Below, in pieces: positions 24,597-31,834 of a DNA stretch of 64,000 nt. Numbering within the stretch: position 1 is the stretch's first letter; each line of letters opens with the position of its first letter. Position numbers and translations under genes: made by a program. The stretch is from contig CANGYQ010000004.1 in NCBI GenBank assembly GCA_947458745.1, forward strand, positions 124,001 through 188,000, in the 5' to 3' direction. This DNA comes from Bryobacteraceae bacterium. Its GTDB lineage: Bacteria > Acidobacteriota > Terriglobia > Bryobacterales > Bryobacteraceae. Below the pieces are notes generated by a model. The model had not been told where the DNA came from. It worked only from the letters and a program-made list of their open reading frames with translations, and ran no database searches.

Positions 24597-27437
24597 ATGC
24601 CCACGCTATCACAGGCCGCTCCCCAACGAAAGGCGGAGCGGGCCCAGCTACCGAACGCGCTAAAGGGCGCCATCAAAATGGGATGGTCGATCATCCCGGT
24701 AGGCATTGACAAGCGGCCATTGCTGGAATCGTGGAAGCAATTCCAGACCACGCCCGCCACGCCCGAAAAGATCGAAGAGTGGCACACCAAAGGCTATTAC
24801 ACCCGCAGCCGCCACCGCTGCCGCCCGGCCGGTTGGGCGGTAGTGACCGGCAAGGTTTCCGGAATCCTGATTCTCGATTTTGACGGCGAGAAAGGAGCCG
24901 CCGCCCTGGAGCGGTTGAAGCTACGGCCGCACGTCCGCACCGGCAGCGGCGGCGCCCATGTTTACTTCAGGCACCCCGGTTTTCCCGTGAAGACCTTGAA
25001 CAGCAAGACCAGCGCCCGCCGGTTGGCCGACTGGGCCGGTGTCGATATCCGCGCCGATGGAGGCTATGCGGTCTACACCGGCCGGAACCAAACAGGCGAG
25101 TATAAGCGGCTCCGTCCGTTTGACCCGTTGCCCTGGATTCAGGAGCTACCCCACGAGTTTAGAGAGGCGTTCGGCCTGCTTGGCCCCGACGCCCACAAAG
25201 CCGAGCAACACCCGGCCGAGCCCCAGCCCCAACGGGTAGCGCTCGAAACGCTGGTAACGCGAGCCCTTGCACGGGTGAGCAGCGGCAGCGGCCGAAACGA
25301 CGCGGGAATGTGGTTTGCATGCCAAGCCAGAGACAACGGTTACAGCGAGAGCGAGACGGCCGCCGCCGACTACCCCCGCCGTGTCCCAACCACCAACGCC
25401 AAGGGCGCACCCGAGCCCTACACCGTCGAGGAGTACCGCGCCACCGTCGCCCAGGCATTCAGGACGGCACCCCGAGAGCCCTGGAAGGCCCCAGCAGCGA
25501 AGCGGACACCCAAGGCGCAGCCGACGGCCGCGGAGCCCGCAGCGGCCAAGCCAGCGCAAGCAGAGCCACCAGCCCCGGCGGCGGCCCCGGCGCCCCCGGA
25601 AAAGGAAACGGATAAGACGTTCCAAGCGCCCCGGTTCAAAGGCACCAGCTACGACGAAACCCCGGACGGGTTGCTCTATTGGGCACCGGCCAGGGAAGGC
25701 GGCCGGGTTGCCCGCTGGCTCACCAACTTTACCGCCCGAATCACGGCTGATCTCGTAATGGACGACGGCGCCGAGCAAACCCGAGCGCTCAAGATCGTCG
25801 CCAAACGAGGCAACCAGACAAAGACGTTCAACCTACCGGCTTCAAACTTCAAAGGGATGGATTGGCCGATTGAGCACCTTGGCTCATCGGCCATTGTTTA
25901 CCCGCAGTTCGCCACACACGCCGCCACGGCCATTCAGGTTATGAGCGGAGAGAAGCCCGAACTGTTCTTATACCGCCACACCGGTTGGCGAGTGGTGGAC
26001 GGCCAGCACGTCTACTTACACGCATCAGGCGCCATCGGTGCCAATGGGCCGGTGGACGTTGAAACCCAGCTAGACGGCGGACTATCAAAGGCCGAGCTAC
26101 CCGCCCCTGCTGATCCAGTGGCCACGCGGGCGGCCATCCGGGCCAGCCTCGAAATGATTCACTGTGCACCGCACGCCATCACACTTCCCCTCTATGCGGC
26201 CATCTGGCGGTCAGTCCTTGGAGCGGCCCCGTTTTCAATTCACCTGTACGGCGAAACTGGTAGCGGAAAGAGCGCACTAGCGGCCATTGTTCAGCAGCAT
26301 TTCGGCGCCCGCTTTCACCAGTTACCAGAGGCATGGGCGAGCACGGCCAACGCGTTGCAGGCGGCCACGTTCAACGCCAAAGACTTCCTGCTCACCATCG
26401 ACGAATTCAAGCCCGGTGGAAGCGCCGCCGACCACAACAAGTGGCATGAAAAGGCAGAGCTAGTTTTCCGCGCCCAGGGCAATTCCGCCGGTAAGACTCG
26501 CATGAAGGCCGACACCACGTTGAGAGCAGCCAAGGAGCCACGCGGCTTGATTCTCTCGACAGGTGAAGACGTTCCCCGAGGCAACTCGCTACGCGCCCGG
26601 CTGGTCGTTTTGGAAATGACCCGTCAGTGTATGGTCTGGCATCAGCTGACCGCATGTCAGGAGCAAGCCCGCAAAGGCGTTTACGCTCAGGCGATGGCCG
26701 GTTATCTCCAATGGTTGGCGCCCCAGATGGCTACCCTTCCAGAGCGAATAGCCACCATGCAGGCCGCCATGAGAGCGGCCACAGTAGACACCCAAGCTCA
26801 CCGCCGAACCCCCGACAACCTTTTCAACCTGTCCGTGGGTATCTCAATGTTTTGCGAATATGCCCAGGCGTTCAAGGCCATGACCAAGGCCGAGGCCGCC
26901 CGGCTCATCGCGATGACTCAAGAAGTCATGACCGAATCCGCACAGGTTCAAGCCCGGCAGCAGGCCCAGGCCGAGCCCACCGGCTTATTCGTCGAAATGC
27001 TGAAGGCCGCAGTAGCGAGCGGCCGAGCCCACTACGCGAACATGAGCGGAGAAGTACCCCAAAACCCGGCCGCTTTTGGTTGGCGGAACATCGGTGGAGA
27101 CTGGCACCCACAAGGCAAACTAATCGGTTGGCTCAATGACGATGAGGTTCTCCTACTTCCGCCGGCGGCCTATGGCGTGGCTCAGGAAGTGGCGGCCGGT
27201 GTCAATGAAACGATCACGCTCAGCTTGCAGACGTTGAAGAAAAGAATGAAGGAACGTCACATGCTTGTGAGGACGGACACGGCCAGGGAGACAGCGACCA
27301 TTAGAAAAATCATCAATGGCCAGAATCACGAGGTTTTACACACCTCGATACCCCGTCTGTATGGCGCAGAACCCGACAAACCCGACAACCTGAAGAGAAA
27401 GGCCGCTCCGTTGTCGGGTTCCGGTGTCGGGTTATGA
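24597..27437 (+). CDS. Prim-pol / helicase replication protein of the element
   Basis: 946 residues. The N-terminal 230 residues are a bifunctional primase-polymerase (AEP) domain: GWSIIPV, the catalytic acidic pair in LILDFDGEKG (D94, D96), SGGAHVYF (117-124) and VDIRADGGYAVY (149-160). A Pro/Ala-rich linker (about 295-345) leads to a DUF927-type helicase/ATPase domain with Walker A GETGSGKS (about 552) and Walker B TIDEFKPGG (D602-E603). The combination makes an element-coded replisome starter. The last 20 codons (EPDKPDNLK) are partly written by the iteron repeats, so the origin overlaps the end of the gene. Confidence 0.92.
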   Translation: MPTLSQAAPQRKAERAQLPNALKGAIKMGWSIIPVGIDKRPLLESWKQFQTTPATPEKIEEWHTKGYYTRSRHRCRPAGWAVVTGKVSGILILDFDGEKGAAALERLKLRPHVRTGSGGAHVYFRHPGFPVKTLNSKTSARRLADWAGVDIRADGGYAVYTGRNQTGEYKRLRPFDPLPWIQELPHEFREAFGLLGPDAHKAEQHPAEPQPQRVALETLVTRALARVSSGSGRNDAGMWFACQARDNGYSESETAAADYPRRVPTTNAKGAPEPYTVEEYRATVAQAFRTAPREPWKAPAAKRTPKAQPTAAEPAAAKPAQAEPPAPAAAPAPPEKETDKTFQAPRFKGTSYDETPDGLLYWAPAREGGRVARWLTNFTARITADLVMDDGAEQTRALKIVAKRGNQTKTFNLPASNFKGMDWPIEHLGSSAIVYPQFATHAATAIQVMSGEKPELFLYRHTGWRVVDGQHVYLHASGAIGANGPVDVETQLDGGLSKAELPAPADPVATRAAIRASLEMIHCAPHAITLPLYAAIWRSVLGAAPFSIHLYGETGSGKSALAAIVQQHFGARFHQLPEAWASTANALQAATFNAKDFLLTIDEFKPGGSAADHNKWHEKAELVFRAQGNSAGKTRMKADTTLRAAKEPRGLILSTGEDVPRGNSLRARLVVLEMTRQCMVWHQLTACQEQARKGVYAQAMAGYLQWLAPQMATLPERIATMQAAMRAATVDTQAHRRTPDNLFNLSVGISMFCEYAQAFKAMTKAEAARLIAMTQEVMTESAQVQARQQAQAEPTGLFVEMLKAAVASGRAHYANMSGEVPQNPAAFGWRNIGGDWHPQGKLIGWLNDDEVLLLPPAAYGVAQEVAAGVNETITLSLQTLKKRMKERHMLVRTDTARETATIRKIINGQNHEVLHTSIPRLYGAEPDKPDNLKRKAAPLSGSGVGL

Positions 27438-27621
27438 GGCCAAAAACGCAAACCCGACAAGCACCCGACAACGGGAAAGCCCCGAAAACACAGGAACCGC
27501 CGCCGCGATTGTCGGGTTTGTCGGGTTCCACGAACGATAGACACGGCAAGCGGGTGAAACGCCCCAGCGCTGCCACTTTTACGCAAAAACCCGACAACAG
27601 ACCCGACAACGGACCCGACAA
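27372..27621. repeat. Iteron-like array, candidate replication origin of the element
   Basis: CCCGACAA occurs seven times direct (27372, 27381, 27453, 27464, 27590, 27602, 27614) and three times inverted as TTGTCGGG (27411, 27509, 27518), with one near copy at 27424: eleven sites in 250 bp. The last three form a regular 12-bp tandem repeat. Such a dense, two-way array right after a primase/helicase gene is what an iteron-type origin looks like. The base-by-base count was made by eye from the sequence. Confidence 0.75.
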
Positions 27622-27652
27622 CACCCAACTCGACCCCAAAGGAGAAATGATC

Positions 27653-28249
27653 ATGGAACATCCGACCAACCCAACCCAAGAAGAATCCGTCCGTGAAGAT
27701 CGGCCGCCGCTTCGCCGTTCGATGACCCACGACGAATTGATGGATTACTACACATCCTGCCCTTCGTACGTGGTCCCACGTGACAAACACGCCGAAGTTG
27801 ATCGGTGGAAAAAGATGAAGGCGGAGAACGCTAGCGCGCCACGGCTTGAGCCTGGACGTATTCGAAGCATGCTCCGGCAGGTGATGGAGGTAGCCCAGGC
27901 GGACCGGCACTGGGACGCCGAGCGCGCCGCTATGGCGCTGGTCCTAAGTGTTCAGGGAACCGAACCCCGGCCCACCGCTGAAGAGATGCGGGCCATTCTC
28001 CTCGACACAGCGCGGATGCTGCAACGCATTGCGTTTCGGTTCTACACCCGCCACGGCCGCCCGCCGAAGGAGAGCACCACAACCGCAACCCGGATGAAGG
28101 AGCAGGGCGCAAGCTGGAAGGACATCTACCGGGCGCTGTCCATCGGTCCGGATCGATTGGAGCAAATCAAGCTCCGGGATGCCGTCAGGGCGCGCCGGAA
28201 TCTGCGCCGCAAGAGAGCCGCCCATCCGCCAGCAGACAGCGAACAATAG
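27653..28249 (+). CDS. Hypothetical protein of the element, possible DNA-binding C-terminus
   Basis: 198 residues from ATG 27653 with AGGAG eight bases upstream (ATG 27647 is an alternative). The frame stays open back to 27434, but that extension is iteron-derived low complexity (repeated PDN) and is not believed. The N-terminus is polar, the middle helical (RIRSMLRQVMEVAQADRHWD), and the C-terminal 60 residues (ATRMKEQGASWKDIYRALS ... RNLRRKRAAHP) resemble a helix-turn-helix with a basic tail. Its place next to the candidate origin suggests a role in replication or its control. No family recognised. Confidence 0.65.
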   Translation: MEHPTNPTQEESVREDRPPLRRSMTHDELMDYYTSCPSYVVPRDKHAEVDRWKKMKAENASAPRLEPGRIRSMLRQVMEVAQADRHWDAERAAMALVLSVQGTEPRPTAEEMRAILLDTARMLQRIAFRFYTRHGRPPKESTTTATRMKEQGASWKDIYRALSIGPDRLEQIKLRDAVRARRNLRRKRAAHPPADSEQ

Positions 28250-28357
28250 GGCCGCCTGTTGTTTCTCTTGTCTTGAACAGACCCTCTAAGTCAATCCTGC
28301 AAGCAGCCGCAATCTTCATAGAAATATTTATAGATGGCGGCGGAAAGGTTTCAAACG

Positions 28358-29665
28358 ATGCCCAGAAGAGCCCCCATCACGCACCCACCAAGCGCGGCCG
28401 AATCCACGGCGCGCCCGGCCGCCGTGGCCCAGATGCCGCCCACTGAGGAACCCAGCTTCTTCGAGAAGCTGCAACAGTTCACCGCCGACGAATGGCGCGG
28501 CCTCAGCTGCTACGTATACCGGCTGTGGCCAGTGATCGACCGGAAGGAGGGACAACACTATCTGTCCAAGGTCTCCGAGCCGTTCGACGAAGACTTCCTG
28601 CTGGCCACGTTCGGCACGGGCAAGTACTACATGCGGCTGAATGACCGCAAGGGAAAGACGCTGGCCAGCCACACGAGCAGCGTCTACAGTGACCGCTTTC
28701 CGCCTAAGGTGCACCCGGAAGAGGTAGTGGCCGGTGACCCGCAGAACGAGCGGTACTTCCAGGCGTGGGGCACCAAGCGCAAGAGCGACGAACCCAGCGG
28801 AGACGACAGCAACTCCGCGGCCGTCGCGCTGGCCAAGGAAGCGATGCGGTCAGCCGGACAGCGCCCGACGCTGGAGCCCCAACTCGTCACCATGTGGGAG
28901 AACAGCACACGCGAGCGCGACGAACTAGCGCGCAAGCTGGCAGAGACCAACACCCGGAGCAGCGCCGCCCCGGATGGTCTAACGATGCTGCGGGAAGCGG
29001 TAGGCCTGCTGAAGGAGCTCCGCTCCGACAGGCCCGCCCCAGCGCCCCAACGTGGCCTGATCGATCAAGCAAAGGACATGAGCGAGTTGCTCTCGCTGGT
29101 CCGGGGCATGATGCCCGAAGCACAGCCCGCCGTCACAAGCGAAAGCATCATACCCTCGATCATCACCGCCCTGGGGCCGATTGTCGCGCCAACGCTTCAG
29201 ATGCTCACCGCCTACATGTTCCGGCCCCAAGCCACGGCCGCGCCAGGCGTGGCCGCAGTTCCCCCGGCTCCAGTGGTCCCGGACTTGCCCGCCGTCCAGC
29301 CAGCGGCCCCCGTGGCGCAGCCCAGCGCGGCCGTAGGGCTTCCCAGTGGCCCCGCTAGCCCTTTGGGCTTGGCTCCTGAGATGGAAGCGCTCTACAGGCT
29401 CTCTGAGCGGGCCATCCGGGCTTTCCGGCGCAATATCAGCGGAGACGTGTTCGCCGAATCTCTCAGCATCGAGCCCGAAGACGAGCAACTGTACAACGGC
29501 CTGGTGGAACTGAAGAGCGAAGGAATCCTCTTGGCGCTGGACAGCGTCGGCCTGCTGGCCACGTTCAGCGAGTTCGAACGGATCAAGCTGCAAGAATGGC
29601 TGGCCGACTTTCTGGCCTTTGCCGAACCCGAAACGCCCGAGACCCTACAGGAGAATGCCGCATGA
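28358..29665 (+). CDS. Large hypothetical protein of the element
   Basis: 435 residues from ATG 28358, which has GGAAAGG nine bases upstream; ATG 28334 in frame is the alternative. Three parts can be seen: an N-terminal globular domain rich in aromatic residues (EEPSFFEKLQQFTADEW, SCYVYRLWPVID, GTGKYYMRLNDRKGK); a charged helical middle with a hydrophobic stretch IIPSIITALGPIVAPTLQML that may touch membrane; then a Pro/Ala linker and a C-terminal helical domain. It resembles no family I can name. As the biggest cargo gene it is the best lead to what the element does: structural, mobilisation or interference. It is coupled to the next gene by ATGA. Confidence 0.7.
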   Translation: MPRRAPITHPPSAAESTARPAAVAQMPPTEEPSFFEKLQQFTADEWRGLSCYVYRLWPVIDRKEGQHYLSKVSEPFDEDFLLATFGTGKYYMRLNDRKGKTLASHTSSVYSDRFPPKVHPEEVVAGDPQNERYFQAWGTKRKSDEPSGDDSNSAAVALAKEAMRSAGQRPTLEPQLVTMWENSTRERDELARKLAETNTRSSAAPDGLTMLREAVGLLKELRSDRPAPAPQRGLIDQAKDMSELLSLVRGMMPEAQPAVTSESIIPSIITALGPIVAPTLQMLTAYMFRPQATAAPGVAAVPPAPVVPDLPAVQPAAPVAQPSAAVGLPSGPASPLGLAPEMEALYRLSERAIRAFRRNISGDVFAESLSIEPEDEQLYNGLVELKSEGILLALDSVGLLATFSEFERIKLQEWLADFLAFAEPETPETLQENAA

Positions 29666-30150
29666 GTACCCCATTTCCCGATGCCACCCCGGATTCAGTG
29701 CCCGCTGAGCCTCAGCAGCCAGCCGCCGCCCCCGCCCCGCAGACGCCTCCACCGGCCACCCCATCAACCGGCGACCGGCCAAGCAAACCGCATAAGTTCA
29801 GGCGCTTCCACATCGTCCCGAACCAGAAGAACCGCCGTCCGAATCGCGAGCAGCTTGAAGCTCAAGCCCGGATATTCACTCAGGTGGCGAACGGTGCGGC
29901 TTTGCTGCTTCAGATGAGCACTACTAAGGCTGTAAAGCTCGAAGGCGCTCCGTTGAAGCAACCCACTCCGTTGCACAAGGCCGAAGAGGCGAAGGCCGAT
30001 GAGCCGCTCTCTGGTCTGCTCGAAGTGGCTGTCCGATTCTGCATCGACCATCCCGCAGCCGTGCTGATTGCAGCGGGAACGGCCTGGCTTGTCACCGAGA
30101 TCGAACGCAAGCACGGCAAGCGCCACCAAGGCCGCGCGGGGGCCGCATGA
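29662..30150 (+). CDS. Hypothetical element protein with C-terminal membrane segment
   Basis: 162 residues, start overlapping the upstream stop (ATGA). The first 50 residues are Pro/Ala-rich and disordered, followed by a basic patch (KPHKFRRFHIVPNQKNRRP). A helical stretch with QVANGAALLLQM leads to one hydrophobic segment (AAVLIAAGTAWLVTEI) and a very basic tail. The shape suggests a small membrane-associated protein with a nucleic-acid- or partner-binding patch. Unknown family. Translational coupling to both neighbours shows these three genes form one unit. Confidence 0.65.
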   Translation: MSTPFPDATPDSVPAEPQQPAAAPAPQTPPPATPSTGDRPSKPHKFRRFHIVPNQKNRRPNREQLEAQARIFTQVANGAALLLQMSTTKAVKLEGAPLKQPTPLHKAEEAKADEPLSGLLEVAVRFCIDHPAAVLIAAGTAWLVTEIERKHGKRHQGRAGAA

Positions 30151-30593
30151 CACGAGCCGCTTTTTTCGCCAGCCTCGCTGCTGCTGTCCTACCCACTGCC
30201 AACGGCGCAACCCGCCCTAAAGTGACGATCTCGCTAGAGCTGGGAAGTATTGGGCTTGCTCGTTCGCTGGCAGAATACTTCGTTTTGTCCACCGGCGCGA
30301 ACGGCGGAATCAACGAGGACACAGGTGAGGACTGGGCAATCTACAGAGTGAAGTCATCAGTAACCCACGGCGGACAGTGTATTGCTGCGTACGACAGCGA
30401 CTTAGATTTGGAGCGGCTAAGCGCGCAAGCTGACGCGCTAGACAAATCTCGGCGTGAAGCGCAGGAGGCGCGGAACAAGCAAGCCCAGCTTGATTGGGAC
30501 GCGCGCTTTGAAGCCCGCCTAAAGGCCTTTAGGGACTCTGGATTATCTCCAGAGGAGTTTTGGGCACTCGAGGAAGAACAGAAAGGATGGTGA
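30147..30593 (+). CDS. Hypothetical element protein with signal-like N-terminus and coiled coil
   Basis: 148 residues, ATGA-coupled to the previous gene. The opening (TRAAFFASLAAAVLPTANGA) looks like a weak signal peptide or signal anchor. A short beta-rich part follows (KVTISLELGSIGLARSLAEY), then a charged helix (SRREAQEARNKQAQLDWDA) and an acidic end with FRDSGLSPEEFWALEEE. It may be exported or stay membrane-bound. No family recognised. Confidence 0.6.
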   Translation: MTRAAFFASLAAAVLPTANGATRPKVTISLELGSIGLARSLAEYFVLSTGANGGINEDTGEDWAIYRVKSSVTHGGQCIAAYDSDLDLERLSAQADALDKSRREAQEARNKQAQLDWDARFEARLKAFRDSGLSPEEFWALEEEQKGW

Positions 30594-30602
30594 TCCGGTC
30601 AG

Positions 30603-30845
30603 ATGCACGACTTCGGAAATCTGTTCGAAGAAGCCATCCGCCGCAGCGTCCGGGAAGCGGTTCAAGAGGGGATGAAGCACCGGGGTCTGGTGGACGTCGA
30701 CGGGGCCGCCGCCTACCTCCAGCTTTCCCGCAGCACCCTCTTTGAGATGTTGGGCAATGGCGAGGTGAAGGCGGTCAGGCGAGGCCGCCTCGTGCGGTTC
30801 GACCTGAACGACCTGGACGACTGGGCCAGGCTCCACAAAGGCTGA
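30603..30845 (+). CDS. Second excisionase-family helix-turn-helix protein
   Basis: 80 residues. The C-terminal 55 residues (VDVDGAAAYLQLSRSTLFEM ... GRLVRFDLNDLDDW) are a typical HTH_17 excisionase-family domain, with a short helix in front. Its stop is 35 bases before a strong bidirectional terminator, so it closes the rightward operon. The element thus codes two HTH_17 proteins, one at each end of the operon; one may be the recombination directionality factor and the other a regulator. Confidence 0.82.
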   Translation: MHDFGNLFEEAIRRSVREAVQEGMKHRGLVDVDGAAAYLQLSRSTLFEMLGNGEVKAVRRGRLVRFDLNDLDDWARLHKG

Positions 30846-30880
30846 AAGCCCGGCTCATCGAAGCCAGGACACAAAGAAGA

Positions 30881-30921
30881 AACGGGCAGCACTGGCGGCA
30901 AATATCGCCAGGCTGCCCGTT
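30881..30921. terminator. Strong bidirectional terminator between convergent element operons
   Basis: AACGGGCAGC (30881-30890) pairs with GCTGCCCGTT (30912-30921), and inside it CTGGCG pairs with CGCCAG, giving a stem of about 16 bp with an 8-base loop. On the plus strand it is followed by CTCTTTTG, and on the minus strand by TTCTTCTTTG. It lies between the rightward HTH gene and the leftward 30944 gene. Confidence 0.82.
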
Positions 30922-30943
30922 CTCTTTTGAGGTGACTCGCTGT

Positions 30944-31276
30944 TTAGCTGAAGCTGACTTTGGGAACCAACTTCTTCGCCCGTCGGCCGGCGCTCCGGAT
31001 GCGGCCTCCGGTGGAGTACTCCTGCTCGATCTGCTGAAGCTTCTTTTCGTACTCCAGCTTTGCCTTGGCCTTGGCCTGGCGCTTCGAGGTGAAGCCATAC
31101 AAGTACCACCAAGCCAACAGGGCAGCACCGCCGAGCAGCAAGAGAGTCCGGGTGCTCGGCATCTCGAACGCGGGCAGTGTCGGCACGTCGAACGTGGGCA
31201 GTCCGAACGCACCCAAGTTTGAGGGAATGGGCTGGATGGTCGGCGGTATGTGGGTATTGATGACGGTGGGGAGCAT
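30944..31276 (-). CDS. Small single-pass membrane protein of the element
   Basis: 110 residues with an AAGGA site before ATG 31276. The first 50 residues are unusual: rich in Pro, Thr, Ile and Phe with repeated P-x-F/P-T patterns. One membrane helix (TLLLLGGAALLAWWYLYGF) is followed by a Lys/Arg/Glu coiled coil (KRQAKAKAKLEYEKKLQQIE) and a basic tail. Topology is probably N-out, C-in. Small proteins of this build occur in membrane-containing phages and in satellite modules, but no homology can be claimed. Confidence 0.6.
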   Translation of the reverse strand: MLPTVINTHIPPTIQPIPSNLGAFGLPTFDVPTLPAFEMPSTRTLLLLGGAALLAWWYLYGFTSKRQAKAKAKLEYEKKLQQIEQEYSTGGRIRSAGRRAKKLVPKVSFS

Positions 31277-31300
31277 GTTGTGTTGATCCTTACGGGCGAA

Positions 31301-31330
31301 CCCTCCGGCCAGGTTGGGCAGGCCGGAGGG
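31301..31330 (-). terminator. 10-bp GC hairpin between the two leftward element genes
   Basis: CCCTCCGGCC (31301-31310) and GGCCGGAGGG (31321-31330) form a perfect stem with a 10-base loop. It lies after the stop of the acidic 69-residue gene and before the ATG of the 110-residue gene. There is no T-run, so it may act as an attenuator or RNA stabiliser rather than a full terminator. Confidence 0.45.
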
Positions 31331-31338
31331 TCCAAGCT

Positions 31339-31548
31339 CTACGCCGCTTCGACTTCGTCTTCCTCGGCGTCGTCTTCCTCGTCCTCGTCATCTTCATCGT
31401 CCTCATCGGGATCAAGAAGGCTCAAAGCATTGCCGACAGCTTCGGCAAGCTCCTCACGAGTCGCCTCGGGGCGATAGGCATCATTCAACAGGTCGGCCGC
31501 GTCCTGAATGATTTGTTCAAGGTCGGCTTTGGTTGGTCCGCTGGGCAT
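31339..31548 (-). CDS. Very acidic small protein of the element
   Basis: 69 residues with an AAAGGAAC site upstream of ATG 31548. The N-terminal 45 residues are a helical unit (LEQIIQDAADLLNDAYRPEA), and the last ~24 are almost all Asp and Glu (starting DPDEDDEDDEDEE). Such acidity recalls DNA-mimic proteins such as Ocr or anti-restriction factors, but short acidic tails also occur for many other reasons. It is first in a two-gene leftward unit next to attR, the usual place for accessory or counter-defence genes in islands. Function not known. Confidence 0.6.
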   Translation of the reverse strand: MPSGPTKADLEQIIQDAADLLNDAYRPEATREELAEAVGNALSLLDPDEDDEDDEDEEDDAEEDEVEAA

Positions 31549-31679
31549 GGGGTTGGGTTCCTTTTTTGGCTGATCTGCGGGGCAAGTTTCGCCCTGCTGA
31601 TTACCAGAATCAAACCGTTCCGCTTATGGACGCCAGATGAAAGAAAGCTCGCCTTGCTTCTTCGGGCGGGGCTGGTCGC

Positions 31680-31698
31680 GCTACACTTCCGCTACACT
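31680..31698. promoter_or_regulatory. Right integrase arm-type sites
   Basis: GCTACACT occurs at 31680-31687 and 31691-31698, matching the pair beside attL (21995 and 22005). The shared sequence, pairing and helical-turn spacing support binding by the integrase. A further direct repeat TACGTCTTG at 31765 and 31790 lies nearer the core and could be for an excisionase. Confidence 0.55.
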
Positions 31699-31803
31699 GA
31701 GAAGCCAACAACGGGAGCAAACCCGACCGGGCGTGGTAACCTGCTGCAATTAGAATGAAGAAGATACGTCTTGGCTACGCTGGATGATCTACGTCTTGCC
31801 GGA

Positions 31804-31827
31804 TTCGATTCCCGTCACCCGCTCCAT
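31804..31827 (+). repeat. attR core
   Basis: 24 bp identical to the tRNA-Gly 3' end at 21945-21968. No tRNA gene is attached on this side, so it marks the right end of the element. The rest of 31549-31803 shows no convincing gene. Confidence 0.92.
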
Positions 31828-31834
31828 CCCACCC

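Larger units (their letters stand above)
21945..31827. mobile_element. Integrative element (PICI-like layout) in tRNA-Gly, 9.9 kb
   Basis: The ends are a 24-bp perfect direct repeat: the 3' end of tRNA-Gly (21945-21968) and a second copy at 31804-31827. Inside, the tyrosine integrase and XRE repressor genes point toward the tRNA. An excisionase-like HTH gene, a prim-pol/helicase gene and unknown genes point the other way from a shared control region. Iteron-like repeats lie at the end of the primase gene, and paired GCTACACT sites flank both ends. This order (int, repressor, divergent promoter, xis-like, primase/replicase, ori, cargo) is that of phage-inducible chromosomal islands. No terminase, capsid or conjugation gene is recognisable, so an integrative replicon or satellite of unknown type is equally possible. 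Confidence 0.9.

Noticed and set aside
27434-27652. Upstream extension of the 27653 gene
   Set aside because: The added residues are the translated iteron repeats (recurring PDN), and the good ribosome site belongs to ATG 27653.
31513-31758. 81-codon plus-strand frame near attR
   Set aside because: It overlaps the start of the acidic 69-residue gene on the other strand and covers the integrase arm-type sites. No ribosome site or family.
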